A stretch of 64,000 nt of DNA from Strongylocentrotus droebachiensis (taxonomy: Eukaryota; Echinodermata; Echinoidea; Camarodonta; Strongylocentrotidae), in assembly GCA_035222895.1 (NCBI GenBank), contig JAVYIG010000867.1, positions 186,001 through 250,000 on the forward strand, in the 5' to 3' direction. This document shows, piece by piece, positions 11,875 to 22,771 of this stretch. A program made the translations under genes and the position numbers. Below the pieces are notes generated by a model. The model was not told the DNA's origin and did not search any database. It saw nothing but the letters and a program-made list of their open reading frames with translations. Every line of letters begins with the position of its first letter. Within the stretch, counting starts at the first letter, position 1.

Positions 11875-12259
11875 CTGACGTGACAAGTAAACACATATTT
11901 TTTAGAGAAAAAAGGAAATAAATAAAATGTGATTGCCTGCAAAAGGAGGGTAAAGAAGACAACGTCCGTTTCCCCAATAAATGCACTTTTATTTTTCCGA
12001 AATTATTTTCTGTCATCATGGTGTAGCTCTCCACCCCCCTCTCAATGACACAGAATGAATAGCATTGCATCAACATGTATATTCATTGATACATTATCCT
12101 CTGACCTCATGATTTTTATTCAATTATCACAGTAATAAGATATTTTCTGGAATTGTTTACACTTTCAAGATCCTATAATCTTTCACATTCATGACCTCTT
12201 ACACCCGATATCGGATCAGTCCATCCTGGTATGCTCATCAATATTCGTCCAAGATTAGC

Positions 12260-12808
12260 TTAAAGATACTATGTCCCTTTTGCAGCCAACATCAAATTCT
12301 GTACAACTTTGCAGGATTTATGAATATGTCATGTATGTCCTATCTGTGAAATTTAAACGTTAGCAGTATCCTTATATTCAAATTATTCAAGGAAATCCGT
12401 TTACTTGCTAGCTAGACTTCACTGTCAGGCACTATTGAGTGACTGACTGGCTTTTTCTTCTTTGGTAATAACATACATAAAATGAGCTATAAAGTGTACA
12501 TGAGCATTTGTCTACATCAATAACCCACTTTTTGCAATGGCCAAAATTAAACTGATTGAATCTCTGCGCAGCATAAAACGTACGACCATTCGATACAATG
12601 GTCTGAAAATCATACTATTACTTACTGGCTCTATAGCCAATAAGTCGATTCGACAACTAATAGTCGTTATTTTCCCACTTAAAGACATTTCCAAGCCCCC
12701 CCCCCCCCCCTTTTTTAGGGAAGTTATACATTAGTATTATCTTTTAAATGCCGTTGGAATTTAAAATTTTTATTTTTTTGGCCTGCAAATGGGACATAGT
12801 ACCTTTAA
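12260..12808. mobile_element. TTAA-flanked MITE, copy 1
   Basis: The ends AGATACTATGTCCC and GGGACATAGTACCT form an inverted repeat flanked by TTAA on both sides (12260-12263 and 12805-12808). The interior matches 25862-26395 through most of its length. TTAA duplication is the piggyBac signature. It has no transposase and lies in an NLR intron. Confidence 0.75.
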
Positions 12809-12856
12809 ATTGCTTCAATACTTTTAAATCTAACACTAAAACAATATATTTTCTAT

Positions 12857-13556
12857 GTAACTAGCAAAGTAAGGAATTTGTGTAGGAGTTTTGAAAGCCA
12901 GACTCGTCCATTTATACATTTAAAAAACATGCAAAACATACATAATAGCAGTGAAGGGATGTTCCTTTGTCAACCTGAGGAACTGTATATTTTGTCCGCT
13001 TTCTTTGTCCGTCATATTCATAGTGAATGCCTCCATGCATCACCTTCAGTGACAGAGGCATAAAAACCAAAAAAGGCAAGTACCTTGAGTTTTTATATGT
13101 TCTACTTTGTTTTTACCAACACCATTTATAAACATTGGGTGGCCAACATAAATTCATGCCACTCGTTCTCTCTGTGTATATCTCACCCTCTATACTCTCC
13201 CAGCCATATATACTCACGCCACGTGATGAAACCACCGATTCGATAAACTGAACAGACTCAAGGTCCAACATAAAATTGAAACAAAGATAGGAGTATTTGG
13301 GGAATTCTAATTTGTATAATTACACATGATATCTAATTCATGAAGTATGCTAAGTTCTCATGCTCATGTAATTTCATATATAATTCTATAATTCCTGAAG
13401 AATAGTTGCTTAATAGATTTTTTTAATTGATTGATAGCCCCAATGTTTCTTCATTTGTATTACTTGCTGATTTCATCCTGGTTGTTTTTTTAAAACTATA
13501 AATGAACGAGTCTGGCTTTCAAAACTCCTACACAAATTCCTTACTTTGCTAGTTAC
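12857..13556. repeat. Inverted pair of about 60-bp arms in an LRR intron
   Basis: The sequence at 12857-12917 (GTAACTAGCAAAGTAAGG...) is the reverse complement of 13497-13556, about 580 bp apart. The right arm is the conserved intronic sequence next to an LRR exon and recurs near 15770 and 16940. The left arm is an inverted copy of it. Confidence 0.7.
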
Positions 13557-13645
13557 ACAACTGTGTGAAAATTGATGAAGAGCAGCAAAAGTGCTTCTTC
13601 ATTCATGCATGTTTCTACTGCCTGAGCACTGACTTTTCTTATTAC

Positions 13646-13831
13646 CTGTGAGGATGCAGCCAAAGATTCTAGTTCAGTGAAGAAATCATCAGGTAAACAG
13701 TCATTGTCTTTGATCTCTAAGGTTGTAAGGCAGGGTAGAGAGCAGATAAACTTGGCTAGCTGCTTGAATGCTGACTGACTTTGGACTGGCAAGTCATGAA
13801 TCCCACTGAAATCCAGGTTGACTGTTTGGAT
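13646..13831 (-). CDS. NLR LRR exon, family 2 (third)
   Basis: 186 nt, phase 0-0, bounded by CCCTGCAG and CAG|GTAATA. It encodes one leucine-rich repeat cassette of 62 residues: IQTVNLD, then a KQLAKFICSLPCLTTLEIK core, then the PDDFFTELESLAASSQ helix. This is the ligand-sensing solenoid of the receptor. The layout matches the exons at 23276 and 16094, with a variable segment of differing length after the first strand. Confidence 0.8.
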
Positions 13832-14171
13832 CTGCAGGGATAGAAAGTCGATTGGCATCAGGCATGTACATGCAGCATATATAATATCACATGTATGCAT
13901 CACTGATAATACGTAACTCGGTGGATAAACAACACAAGATAGCCGCACAGGTGAGGAAGACAAAACTGTAGAGAGGGAATTATAAGTTCTCATGATTTTT
14001 ATATGTTTCACTTTATTTCCATACCTAGATTAGCCAAAGTGTGGTAGGCATCCCCAGATATTATTTTAAAGGGGAAGGTTGTGGATTGATAGCATTGAGA
14101 TTTTACAAATGAATGGCATATGCATCGATCATGAAGCATACAATTGGGAAAATAGTGGAAACCATTATGAT

Positions 14172-14284
14172 CAGTGGCGTACGCAGGATTTTTTTCAAGG
14201 GGGGGGGGGGGGTAGACATTTTTAAATCGGGCCGAAAATATTTCGCAACGTCTCAGGCGGGGGGGGGGGGGGGGGGGGGGGGGG
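14172..14284. mobile_element. Incomplete hAT-like poly(G) MITE
   Basis: It begins with the same CAGTGGCGTACGCAGGATTT terminus as the element at 6131, followed by long G tracts (14199-14212 and about 14259-14284). No matching right terminus is visible nearby, so it looks truncated. Confidence 0.6.
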
Positions 14285-15232
14285 TAAGAGGACATATTTG
14301 TAATTTGTTTTGGTTCCAAAAAATTCGCAACGACTCAACCAGTCGCTGAATAAGTTCAATGACAAAGGATGAATAGGATTGCATTAGCCTATGTATATTC
14401 ATTGCTAAATTATCCTGTGACCTGTAACATCTGACCTCGTGAACCCATATGCTTTTCATTTAATATCAGAGTTGTTTTACACACAAGGTTCGATTTGTGT
14501 TAAATTATCACAGTAATAAGATAATTTCTGGAACTCTTTGCACTTTCAAGATCCTATAATCTTTCACATTCATGACTTCTTACACTCGAAATCAAATCAG
14601 TCCATCCTGGTATGCTCATAAATATTTGTTCATGATTAGCTTAAATTACTTCAATACTTTTAAAGTTAACACTGAAACAATATATTTTCTATCTTTTTTA
14701 TTGTTGTATACAAAAAAAGAATTTCTGTTTGGTTTGGTTTGGTTTGAATTGCTTCGATCCTTTTAAAGTTAACACGGTATAACAATATTTTCTTGTATTT
14801 TTGTTTGTACTTTTAAACTTTTTTGATGACTTTCTGACTATTGACGTTTCCCCTCTATCACTATTAAATCAGTAATCAACTTATAGTACTTCATTAAAAT
14901 ATGATTTGCATTGCCTTAATACTTTCGAAGTCATCATGGTAAAGAAATATTATCTGTATTTTAAACACCTTTGTTAGTCTGAGACCTTTAACATTTCACC
15001 TGTTCTACACACAATCAAATCAGTTCATCCATGAATGCTCATACTCTATCAAAGTTTGGTTAAAATCCATGTAACTTTTCTCAAGTTATCGCGGTAACAA
15101 AAAGCGGGACCGATGGACAAGCAAAAAATGTATGTAATGCCTCCAAGTATCACCTTCAGTTACAGAGGTATAAAAACAAAAACAGGCAAGTACCTTGGGA
15201 TTTCATTTGTTCTACTTTTTTTTACCAATTCA

Positions 15233-15398
15233 TTAAAGCCCGTCTGCACTGGAAGGTCACTGGCAAGTGGTTATCTCATCAAATCAGCTTTAATTTAGAA
15301 TAAGAAAAAGAGGACCATGGGGGCCAACAGGCACCAATTAGAAATTGTTTGCTAAATAGAGGGCGCAAGTAGCTATAATAACTGCAGTGAGGCTTTAA
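15233..15398. mobile_element. Small MITE related to 46785-46980
   Basis: The ends TTAAAGCCCGTCTGCAC and GTGAGGCTTTAA are loosely inverted. The interior (GGTTATCTCATCAAATCAGC, GGGCGCAAGTAGCTATAAT) recurs in reverse orientation at 46785-46980. It is non-coding. Confidence 0.6.
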
Positions 15399-15905
15399 CA
15401 TTGGGTTGCCAACAAAAGTTTATTTCGCTCGTTCTCTCACTCTATCTCACCCTGAACTCTCCAAGCTAATTCATGCCACGTGATGAAACCAATGATTCAA
15501 TAAAGTGAACAGACTCAATAGGTCAAGATAAAATTGAAAAAAGGATAGGAGTATTTGGGGAATTCTAATGTTTACATACATAATATTTAATTCATTAAGT
15601 ATGCTACGTTCCAACGCTTTATAATTTCATAATTAATTCTGCAATTCCTAAGGAATAGTTACTAAATAGATTGTTTTTTGTAATAGATTCATAACCCCAA
15701 TGTTTCTTTTCCTTTATTTCTTGCCCCATTTCATCCTGGTTTTTTTTCTTTAATCTATAAGTCTGGCTTTCGTAATGCCTACACAAAATCCTTTACTTTG
15801 CTAGTTATATACTACTGTGTGAACATTGATGAAGAGCAGCAAAAGTGCTACCTCATTCATCCATGCATGTTTCTATACTGCCTGAGCACTGACTTTTCTT
15901 ATTAC

Positions 15906-16094
15906 CTGTAAGGATGCAGCCAAGGATTCTAGTTCAGTGAAGAAATCATCGTGTAAATATGTATTCCCAATGATCGCTAAGGCTTTAAGGTGGGGTAGAG
16001 AGCAAAGAAACTTGGCTAGCTGCTTGGATGCGGAATGGCTTAGTACAGCTGAAATGACTTCAATCCAATTGAAATCCAATTTGACTGTTTGGAT
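15906..16094 (-). CDS. NLR LRR exon, family 2 (second)
   Basis: 189 nt, phase 0-0, entered after AAATACAG and left at CAG|GTAATA. It encodes IQTVKLDF, a variable NWIEVISAVLSHS segment, KQLAKFLCSLPHLKALAI and HDDFFTELESLAASLQ, i.e. one LRR cassette of 63 residues. It is paralogous to the exons at 13831 and 23276. Confidence 0.8.
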
Positions 16095-16985
16095 CTGTAT
16101 TTAGGGATAGAAAATCGATTGGCATCAGGCATATCATATCATTGATATTTAAATCAAAGGAATATAGTTGTGAATTTTCTTATTTTAGTTTAATTATCTC
16201 AGTATAAATAGGTATCTGAGGGTATTTCAAAGACTTTCAAGATCCTATGATCGCATGATCTTCCACCTTCATGACGTCTTACACCCGAAATCTAATCAGT
16301 TCATCCTTGTAAGCTCATACATACTTCGTCCAAGTTTAGCTTGAATTGCTTCAATGCTTTTAGTTTAATATAAACGCTGATACGAGAACTTGAATTTCAA
16401 GCATTTTGGGGGTGTTAAAAAGATTTATGACTTTCTATCTGTTTATTAGCTTTCACCTTTGCCCTCAGTCTAATCACTTCATCTTAATCTGCTCATACAT
16501 ACTTCATCCAAGTTTGATCTGTATTGCTTGAATATTTTCAAAGTTATCGCGGTAATGAAATATTTAAACACTTTCATGGGCCTGTGACCTGTAACATTTA
16601 AGCTCTTTGACCCAAAATCTGTTCAGTTCATCCTTGCATACTCATACATACGCGGTACGCCATTAAACATTTGGATAAAATCTCTGTGATGGTTCCCAAT
16701 TTATTGCAGTAACGAAAAGCAGGATCCACGGACAAGCCCAAAAGTCAAAACAAAAAGGCAATTACCTCTGGTTCTTATTTGTTCTACTTTGTTTTTTTAT
16801 AACAATGTTAGGTTGCCAAAAAAAAAAAAAAACCTAATTCCTGAAGAATAGTTACATTTGAATTGATACATAACCCAAATGTTTCTTCTAATTTATTTCT
16901 TGCCCAATTTCAACTTTAAAAAAAAAATCTATAAATGGACGAGTCTGGCTTTCAAATCTCCTATACAAAATCCTTTACTTTCCAT

Positions 16986-17164
16986 TATTTACATCAATAA
17001 ATCAACGTATCTACCTATTCTACTTTGCTAATGTTGCACCTCAACATTGCATCACCGAAACTTAAAACACATCGCCAAATTGCTCATACCCCCCCGCCCA
17101 ATAGCGCCCTCCGTGACCCTTGGGTCCGAGCGCTGCCAACGTAACCTCTTCCTCTTATCTCTTC
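16986..17164 (+). repeat. DIRS copy A left inverted terminal repeat
   Basis: It runs ATTTACATCAATAAATC..CTCTTCCTCTTATC and matches the reverse complement of 22772-22950, with the outermost about 30 bases differing in the way DIRS ends do. Confidence 0.8.
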
Positions 17165-17492
17165 GCATCCGAACGGATAAGTTACACTAAAAATCGATCC
17201 CAAAAGTTGAAGAGTTTTTCCCCTTTAGTTGCTTTTTGGTTCGCATTTTCGCCTTTTATTATTATTCTCTACGATTTCCTTTTCGTTAGAGAGTAGTTTC
17301 ACTCCGTGAATTTATTTATTTATCAGTATTCTAGAACGTTTTCTTACCGACAACTGTTCTCCCGTTCTCACTCCGAGGTCTCGGGTGCGTGCGGGGGTAG
17401 TCGGTGGGGTGTTTCAGTCACTGGTAGTTTATTTAATTCTTTTTGATAATTGCTCATACCCTTTGTTTAATCTTTCTTTCCCGCAGGTTTAA

Positions 17493-18525
17493 TATGTCTC
17501 GCAGTTCTAATTTTTTCTTAGCAGGTTTCTCTAAGAAGAAATCGAATTCTGTCGCAAGAAAGAAGACGAAGGATTCTAGCAAGTCTTTGTTAGTTACGCC
17601 CCTCGGGAGCGGTGGTGACACCGCAAACCCCGGGGATGCAAATGTCAGCGGACATTTATGCGGGCAAGGCAAGCCCATGAGAATGGTCGAGGGGGCGATG
17701 TTATCTCCCCTCGGGACGGTTCCCGGAAACCCAGAGGTATTAACTCTGGGTGGAACGGACCTTAGTTCTGCACCGCCATCAATTGTTCCGTCAGGTCTTT
17801 TGTTTGGTCGGTGCACAAATCCATCGACGGATTTTCGGGTTGCTATCGTGGATCCGGACTTGAACCGGTCACCGACCGGTTCTTCTGTTCCTTTGTCGGT
17901 TTTGCCGGTTCAGGATTTCGGTCCGGATACCCGTGCAGCCGAGTCGGATCCTGGTGCTTCAACTAACCGCGCCTCTCCGTCGGTGCGTGTTCCGTTTTCC
18001 CGTTTCGGTTTGCGTGGAGCTCCTACCGTAGGGCTTTTATCGGATACCCGTCCCGTTTCTTCATCGGCCGTTTCCGTTACCGCTACTTCTCATAAGAAGC
18101 GGGGTATCCGGGACGCTGTGGCCGGTTCTTCCTCGGATTTTGTTTATCCGTCGAAGAAACCGCGCTCTGATGTTACGGAACCGTTTGCGGCTCCTCGGGG
18201 TCCGCTGTTGGTGGCTACTCTCCCTCCGTCGGTGCCTCCACCCCCGCCGGAATTTTCGGATTGGATGCGGGCTTTTGCTGACGCGTTTCGCTCTTCGATG
18301 CCCGAGTCCGCTCCTCCGGTTCTTCCGACTTCAGTTTCGGATCCGATCGCTGTTGATTTATTTTCGGAGCTTTCCGAAGATGCATCGATTTCTCCTGAGC
18401 AGTCGCCGGTGCGGGTTTCGAGTTGTCGTATTCCGCCGGGGTCCTCTCTTTTTTGCTTCTCCGCCTCACGCATCGTTGGGCGCTCCGATAGGCGGGGATC
18501 GTCCCTGTTTATCTGGTCAAGATAG
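17493..18525 (+). CDS. DIRS copy A gag-like ORF, N-terminal part
   Basis: The frame opens at ATG 17493 (MSRSSNFFLAGFSKKK) with an open 5' extension to 17443. It is rich in S, P, G and R, as in DIRS gag proteins, and ends FCFSASRIVGR..SLFIWSR. Copy B ends this frame at the same place with the same SSLFIWSR residues. The natural continuation lies one base over in the frame ending at 19858, near a T6 run at 18449-18454. The first part carries no recognised enzymatic domain. Confidence 0.7.
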
Positions 18526-19858
18526 GGGGGGCTCGGTTGATCGTTGGGACACTGGTTCCATCGCTCAGTCGTCTAGTTCAGCTGCGGGGGATGATGCGTC
18601 TACTCCGTTTGTGTCTCTGGCGGCGGAATCGTTAGCCTTGTTTCACAAATATGTGCCCGATTCTTGTGTCGTCCCGGAGTTATCGTCGGGGCGGCGGGGC
18701 TTCCTGTCTTCTAAATCGGACTCTTCAGCAGTTCAGGGACTGTTTCTTCCTGATCTACACAAAGAAGAATTTGTGAACGCCGCAAAAGACATGTCGTCAT
18801 CGACGGGATTTCTTAAGCGGCAGGTGAACAAGTACGCTTTCGTTCCTCAGGATGCTGAGTCGTATTTGTGTCCTAAACGGGTTTCTCCCAAACTTGTGGG
18901 GGTGGCCAGTCGTTTGGGGAAGAAGTTTGGGACTCTTGGTCCTTTTGATAAAAGTGACAACTTGCTGTTTGATCTTTCTTCATTGACTGCTTCTGGTCTC
19001 CGGATGTCCGTTGTTATGGACATGCTGGTGGAGCTTTTGGCTAGTGCGGACGATCTCCATATCACTGTTGAGGATCGTTCGATCTTGGTGCAGGTCATGA
19101 GAGAGGTATCGGGTATTCTTTTCTCACAGCTTGCGGTGGCTTCGCATTCCATCGGGAAGCATCGTCAGGAGGCTGTGCTCACTAGTTTGGGCATTCGGCC
19201 ACGCCAAATTCCAGGACTGCTTCCGCAGATTCCAGTGGCCAGCCCCCACCTTTGTGGAGATAGTTTCACTACTCTACTGCAAGCCGAGATTGATGGTGAA
19301 AAGCAGGCTCGAGACCTGTCCGTTACTTTTCGCGATGTCCAAAAGCCGGTTCCTTCCTCCAGACCTCGTAAGAAAAGTTCGAAGAATTTGGGTTCTTCTC
19401 GTAAGAACGTCGGCCAGTCTAAGGGCCGCCCTCAGGACTGGTACTCGGTCGAGGAGGAATACCAGGATCGTGGTCGTCCTTCGTCTCGAGACTCGTCTTA
19501 CCGTGATTCTTCTTACCGTGGTGAGTCGTCTCGTGGTTCGACTTCTAGGGGTAGGTCGTCCAGGGGTAGTCGCGGGGGATATTCATCTTCCCGGACTCCT
19601 TTTCGTGGAGGTGGGAAGTCATTCTCTAGATGTTGGCTTCCCCAGAGTGCTTGGGTCTCAGGTCGGCGGGCGGCTCCAGAGATTTCTCCCGGCATGGGAG
19701 AAGATCACCAGCGACGCGTTTGTTCTGTCGGTGGTGCGAGAAGGGTTCTTCATCGATATTGTGGAACCTCTTCCGAATGGCGTCCTCCGGAGCCGCTCTC
19801 CGATCATGTCCCCTCTTTTTTCAGGGTCACATTTCCTCCGAAATCGTGTCTCTGTTAG
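18422..19858 (+). CDS. DIRS copy A gag-like ORF, C-terminal part
   Basis: Continuation of gag in the next frame, open from 18140 but meaningful from about 18440. It carries FLPDLHKEEFVNAAKD, a KKFGTLGPFDKSDNLLFDL segment and an SRG/RGS-rich basic tail (RGESSRGSTSRGRSSRGSRG), likely nucleic-acid binding. Copy B encodes the same region at 52234-51250. Whether this is reached by frameshifting, slippage on the T6 run, or is simply broken cannot be told from sequence alone. The 3' end overlaps the RT frame. Confidence 0.7.
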   Translation, partial: VVVFRRGPLFFASPPHASLGAPIGGDRPCLSGQDRGGSVDRWDTGSIAQSSSSAAGDDASTPFVSLAAESLALFHKYVPDSCVVPELSSGRRGFLSSKSDSSAVQGLFLPDLHKEEFVNAAKDMSSSTGFLKRQVNKYAFVPQDAESYLCPKRVSPKLVGVASRLGKKFGTLGPFDKSDNLLFDLSSLTASGLRMSVVMDMLVELLASADDLHITVEDRSILVQVMREVSGILFSQLAVASHSIGKHRQEAVLTSLGIRPRQIPGLLPQIPVASPHLCGDSFTTLLQAEIDGEKQARDLSVTFRDVQKPVPSSRPRKKSSKNLGSSRKNVGQSKGRPQDWYSVEEEYQDRGRPSSRDSSYRDSSYRGESSRGSTSRGRSSRGSRGGYSSSRTPFRGGGKSFSRCWLPQSAWVSGRRAAPEISPGMGEDHQRRVCSVGGARRVLHRYCGTSSEWRPPEPLSDHVPSFFRVTFPPKSCLC

Positions 19859-21477
19859 AGAAGGGGGCAATAGAAGAAGTAGACGATCACCCGTGTCTTT
19901 GTTTGTCGCCGGTGTTCGTGATTCCCAAGCGTTCGGGTTCTTTAAGAATGATTCTCAACATGAAGCGGTTCAACCTTCATCTGGGAAAGGTTCATTTCCG
20001 AATGGATCATCTGGCAACCATCCTTCCGTCTTTGAATCCAGCAGACGTCGCGGTTTCTTTGGATCTTCGCGACGCTTATTTTCTTATACCGATACATCCG
20101 CGGTCGCGGGACCTTCTGGGGTTTGCCTTCCTGGGCAAATTCTACCGATACAGAGCGCTCCCGTTCGGTTTGCGCCCTGCTCCTCGGATTTTCACGAGAG
20201 TCGTGGCGTCGGTCATGGCGTTTCTGAGAAGACGGGGTCTTTGTCTTTTCGCTTATCTGGACGACTGGCTTTTGGTCGCAAAGTCGGAGGCTCTGCTGTT
20301 GGATCATGTGCAGATTCTGATCAGCACGACTCAAGTTCTTGGATTTCTCATAATTTGGGAGAAATCGGAGTTCGTCCCGACTCGCACGCCGTCTTACCTA
20401 GGTGCTCAGCTGGACATTCGTCATCAGCTGGCTCGTCCCAGTCTCGACAGGGTCGAGACGATAGTCAGGACGGCTCGTTCTCTGAGATGTGCACGTCGGG
20501 TGAAAGCCGAGCGTTGGCTTCAGTGGCTAGGGTATCTCTCCAGTCTAGTCGACATTCTTCCAGATTGTCGACTATTGATGAGACCCTTCCAACTCTTTCT
20601 GTTGGAGTTTTATCAGCCGAGCGTGAGTTCTCTTTTGACGTGGATCCCCCTGTCGTCCAGAATCAAGGGTCTTCTAGGTCCTTGGCTTCGTCGTTCCTTC
20701 CTCCTTCAGGGCAAACGCTTCCGAGTTCCTCTCCCTTCCGTGACCGTCACCATGGACGCGTCACTGTTGGGTTGGGGAGGTCATTGCCAGGGGTCAATGA
20801 TTTCAGGAGACTGGAGTCATCTGGACTTTCTGCCCCACATCAATGTGTTGGAACTCATGGGAGTGTTTGCTTCGCTTCGTCACTTCCGTGCTCGTCTGGT
20901 GGGTCGCTCGGTTCTGATACTTACGGACAACGTGTCGGTGATGGCGTACATCAACAGACAGGGAGGCACTCTTTCTGTGGCTCTGAACGAGTTGGCCTCT
21001 CAACTCTGGGCGTGGTGCAAGGGGGCGAGGGTGTTCCCGTTTGCATCACATATCCCGGGCGAAGAGAATATCATAGCGGACTTTCTCTCCAGAGGCAAGT
21101 GCCTTCCCTCGGAGTGGACTCTGTCTCCGACTGTCTTCAGGCAACTGGTGAGAGTGTTCGGTGTTCTCGACATCGATCTCTTCGCGACTTCGCTCAACCA
21201 TCGTCTTTCTCGATTTTGTTCGAGAGTCCGGGAACCAGGAGCTTTTGTTCTGGACGCTTTCGCAATCCCGTGGGGGGGGGGGGGGGGGGTGTGGAGGGCT
21301 TACGCCTTTCACCTGTTCGCGTTGATTCCCTGTGTGCTCAGGAAGGTCAGGGAAGATCAAGCGTTGGTGATTCTCTTAGCTCCTTGGTGGCCGGCGAGGT
21401 CGTGGTTTCAGGACCTCCTGACCCTCCTGGTGGGGACTCTGTGGTCGTTGCCATGTCTTCCGGATCTGGTGTCGTAA
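19630..21477 (+). CDS. DIRS copy A reverse transcriptase / RNase H
   Basis: 615 residues. The RT has the LLEKGAIEEV entry, the VSLDLRDAYF motif A, FGLRPAPRIFTR, and the catalytic FAYLDDWLL motif at about residues 220-228. RNase H follows with TVTMDASLLGWGG, INVLELMGV, LTDNVSVMAYINRQGG and the HIPGEENIIADFLSR block. After RNase H comes a DIDLFATSLNHR..APWWPARSWF region, the place where DIRS elements usually carry a methyltransferase-like or conserved tail; I do not claim an active methylase. A G17-18 run at about 21271-21288 sits inside this tail and stays in frame. It probably depends on the flanking ORFs for translation start. Copy B lacks the YLDD motif. Confidence 0.85.
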   Translation: MLASPECLGLRSAGGSRDFSRHGRRSPATRLFCRWCEKGSSSILWNLFRMASSGAALRSCPLFFQGHISSEIVSLLEKGAIEEVDDHPCLCLSPVFVIPKRSGSLRMILNMKRFNLHLGKVHFRMDHLATILPSLNPADVAVSLDLRDAYFLIPIHPRSRDLLGFAFLGKFYRYRALPFGLRPAPRIFTRVVASVMAFLRRRGLCLFAYLDDWLLVAKSEALLLDHVQILISTTQVLGFLIIWEKSEFVPTRTPSYLGAQLDIRHQLARPSLDRVETIVRTARSLRCARRVKAERWLQWLGYLSSLVDILPDCRLLMRPFQLFLLEFYQPSVSSLLTWIPLSSRIKGLLGPWLRRSFLLQGKRFRVPLPSVTVTMDASLLGWGGHCQGSMISGDWSHLDFLPHINVLELMGVFASLRHFRARLVGRSVLILTDNVSVMAYINRQGGTLSVALNELASQLWAWCKGARVFPFASHIPGEENIIADFLSRGKCLPSEWTLSPTVFRQLVRVFGVLDIDLFATSLNHRLSRFCSRVREPGAFVLDAFAIPWGGGGGVWRAYAFHLFALIPCVLRKVREDQALVILLAPWWPARSWFQDLLTLLVGTLWSLPCLPDLVS

Positions 21478-22568
21478 CCTCTGTCCGGTATTCTACACCA
21501 GCGGCCGGAAATCCTCCATCTGACCGCTTGGCCGTTATCGGGGAGAGGGCTCGTTCGTCAGGTTTCTCCGAACGTGCTGCACAATTTCTGGTCCAGAGTA
21601 GACGAGAGTCGACCAGGACGGTTTACAACTCCAGGTTAGATGCTTTTCACACTTGGTGTGAGGAGGTGGGCGTCGCCCCTAGAGAGGCGTCTTTACCTTC
21701 TATTGCTGACTTTCTGATCTCTTTGTATGACAAGGGAAGAGCTCTGTCGACGATTCGTGGCTATCGGTCAGCTATAGCTGCAGTTCTTTTGGGGTTTGCC
21801 GATGGTGCTTCAGTTTCCTCTGCTCCTCAGCTAGCGGCTCTTTTGAAGTCTTTCTCCCTTAAGAGACCCTTCTTCAGACCTCTGACGCCAGCGTGGAGTT
21901 TACCCAAGGTTTTGGAAGCTTTAGCACGCCTTCCCTTCGAACCGCTGTGTTCTGCGACGCTTCTGCATACTACGATCAAGACGGTTTTTCTCATGGCAAT
22001 CGCTTCTGGTCAGCGTAGGAGCTCACTTCATGCCCTTTCAGTTGCCCCTGGGCATATCCGCTGGGAAGGATGTGGGGTTCGTTTGATTCCCAAGGCTTCT
22101 TTTATTGCTAAGAATCAATCTGACACGTCAGGTTCAGTGGAAGTGGTGCTCCATCCCTTGTCGGATTTGTCTTCGGTCCCCGGGGACAAGCTGTGGTGTC
22201 CCGTTCGCGCCCGCAAATGGTATCTTCACAAGACGAAGCCTTTTCGCAAGTTGGATCAGCTCTTTCCGGTTTCTCGAGAGCCACATTCGGCGGCATCTCG
22301 GGATACGATCTCCAGGTGGTTAGTCCTGGCTATCAAGGCTGCAGGCCCTGAGGCCTTGACGCCTGGCAGGGCTCCTCATGTTCATGATACTCGCAGTGTC
22401 AGTACGTCTTGGGCTCTTTTCAACGGAGTTTCAGTTCGAGATATCTGTAAGGCAGCTTTTTGGAAGTCTCCAAGTTCTTTTACTGCTTTTTACCTCAGAG
22501 ATGTGCCCGCGGGCGAACGAGCCTTCGCGGTCGCTTCTCTGAAGGCGGCTTCGTCTATTTCTCATTAA
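21453..22568 (+). CDS. DIRS copy A tyrosine recombinase
   Basis: The reading frame is open from 19131, but the domain starts near ATG 21453, 25 nt inside the RT end (371 residues). The N-terminal core-binding part has SRRESTRTVYNSRLDAFHTWC and LPSIADFLISLYDKGR. The catalytic part has arginine in IASGQRRSSLHAL, the H-x-x-R box as HDTRSV, and the tyrosine in FTAFYLRDV. All expected catalytic residues are visible and there is no stop, so the enzyme looks intact. It integrates the element without target duplication. Confidence 0.9.
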   Translation: MSSGSGVVTSVRYSTPAAGNPPSDRLAVIGERARSSGFSERAAQFLVQSRRESTRTVYNSRLDAFHTWCEEVGVAPREASLPSIADFLISLYDKGRALSTIRGYRSAIAAVLLGFADGASVSSAPQLAALLKSFSLKRPFFRPLTPAWSLPKVLEALARLPFEPLCSATLLHTTIKTVFLMAIASGQRRSSLHALSVAPGHIRWEGCGVRLIPKASFIAKNQSDTSGSVEVVLHPLSDLSSVPGDKLWCPVRARKWYLHKTKPFRKLDQLFPVSREPHSAASRDTISRWLVLAIKAAGPEALTPGRAPHVHDTRSVSTSWALFNGVSVRDICKAAFWKSPSSFTAFYLRDVPAGERAFAVASLKAASSISH

Positions 22569-22619
22569 TTTGATAAGTTTGCTTGGTTTTCACCACCCGG
22601 CATTAATCTGTGCTGGTCT

Positions 22620-22725
22620 ATAGCAAAGTAGAATAGGTAGATACGTTGATTTATTGATGTAAATCATGAAAATCATTACTGATTTTATTATTTACGATAT
22701 AAATCTACGTATCTACCTATTTTCC
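22620..22725. repeat. DIRS copy A internal complementary region
   Basis: AGCAAAGTAGAATAGGTAGA..GATTTATTGATGTAAATC matches the left outer end inverted, and the following GATTTTATTATTTACGATATAAATC..CTACCTATTTT matches the right outer end. This joined complementarity is the DIRS hallmark used in circle formation. Confidence 0.85.
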
Positions 22726-22771
22726 CTCCCTCCATCCCCAGTGCCTTTACCAAGGTGTGTTCTAGGGAACT

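Larger units (their letters stand above)
13080..16985. repeat. Diverged repeated intron units of the second LRR family
   Basis: Blocks around the 13.8-kb and 16.1-kb LRR exons are paralogous. Shared landmarks are GGCAAGTACCTT (13076, 15185), TTCTCTCTGTGTATATCTCACC-like text (13167, 15430), CAGACTC or CAATGATTC stretches and the CTGGCTTTC..CCTTTACTTTGC block (13510, 15768, 16938). The units were copied with their exon and then diverged. A third set of flanks surrounds DIRS copy A. Confidence 0.65.

Noticed and set aside
11642..12076. Threonine-rich frame (TTTTVVRTTTT)
   Set aside because: Out-of-frame reading of the glutamine-coding CAA/CAG repeats of the real exon.
18144..22296. Minus-strand frames within DIRS copy A
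   Set aside because: Shadows of the gag, RT and recombinase genes.
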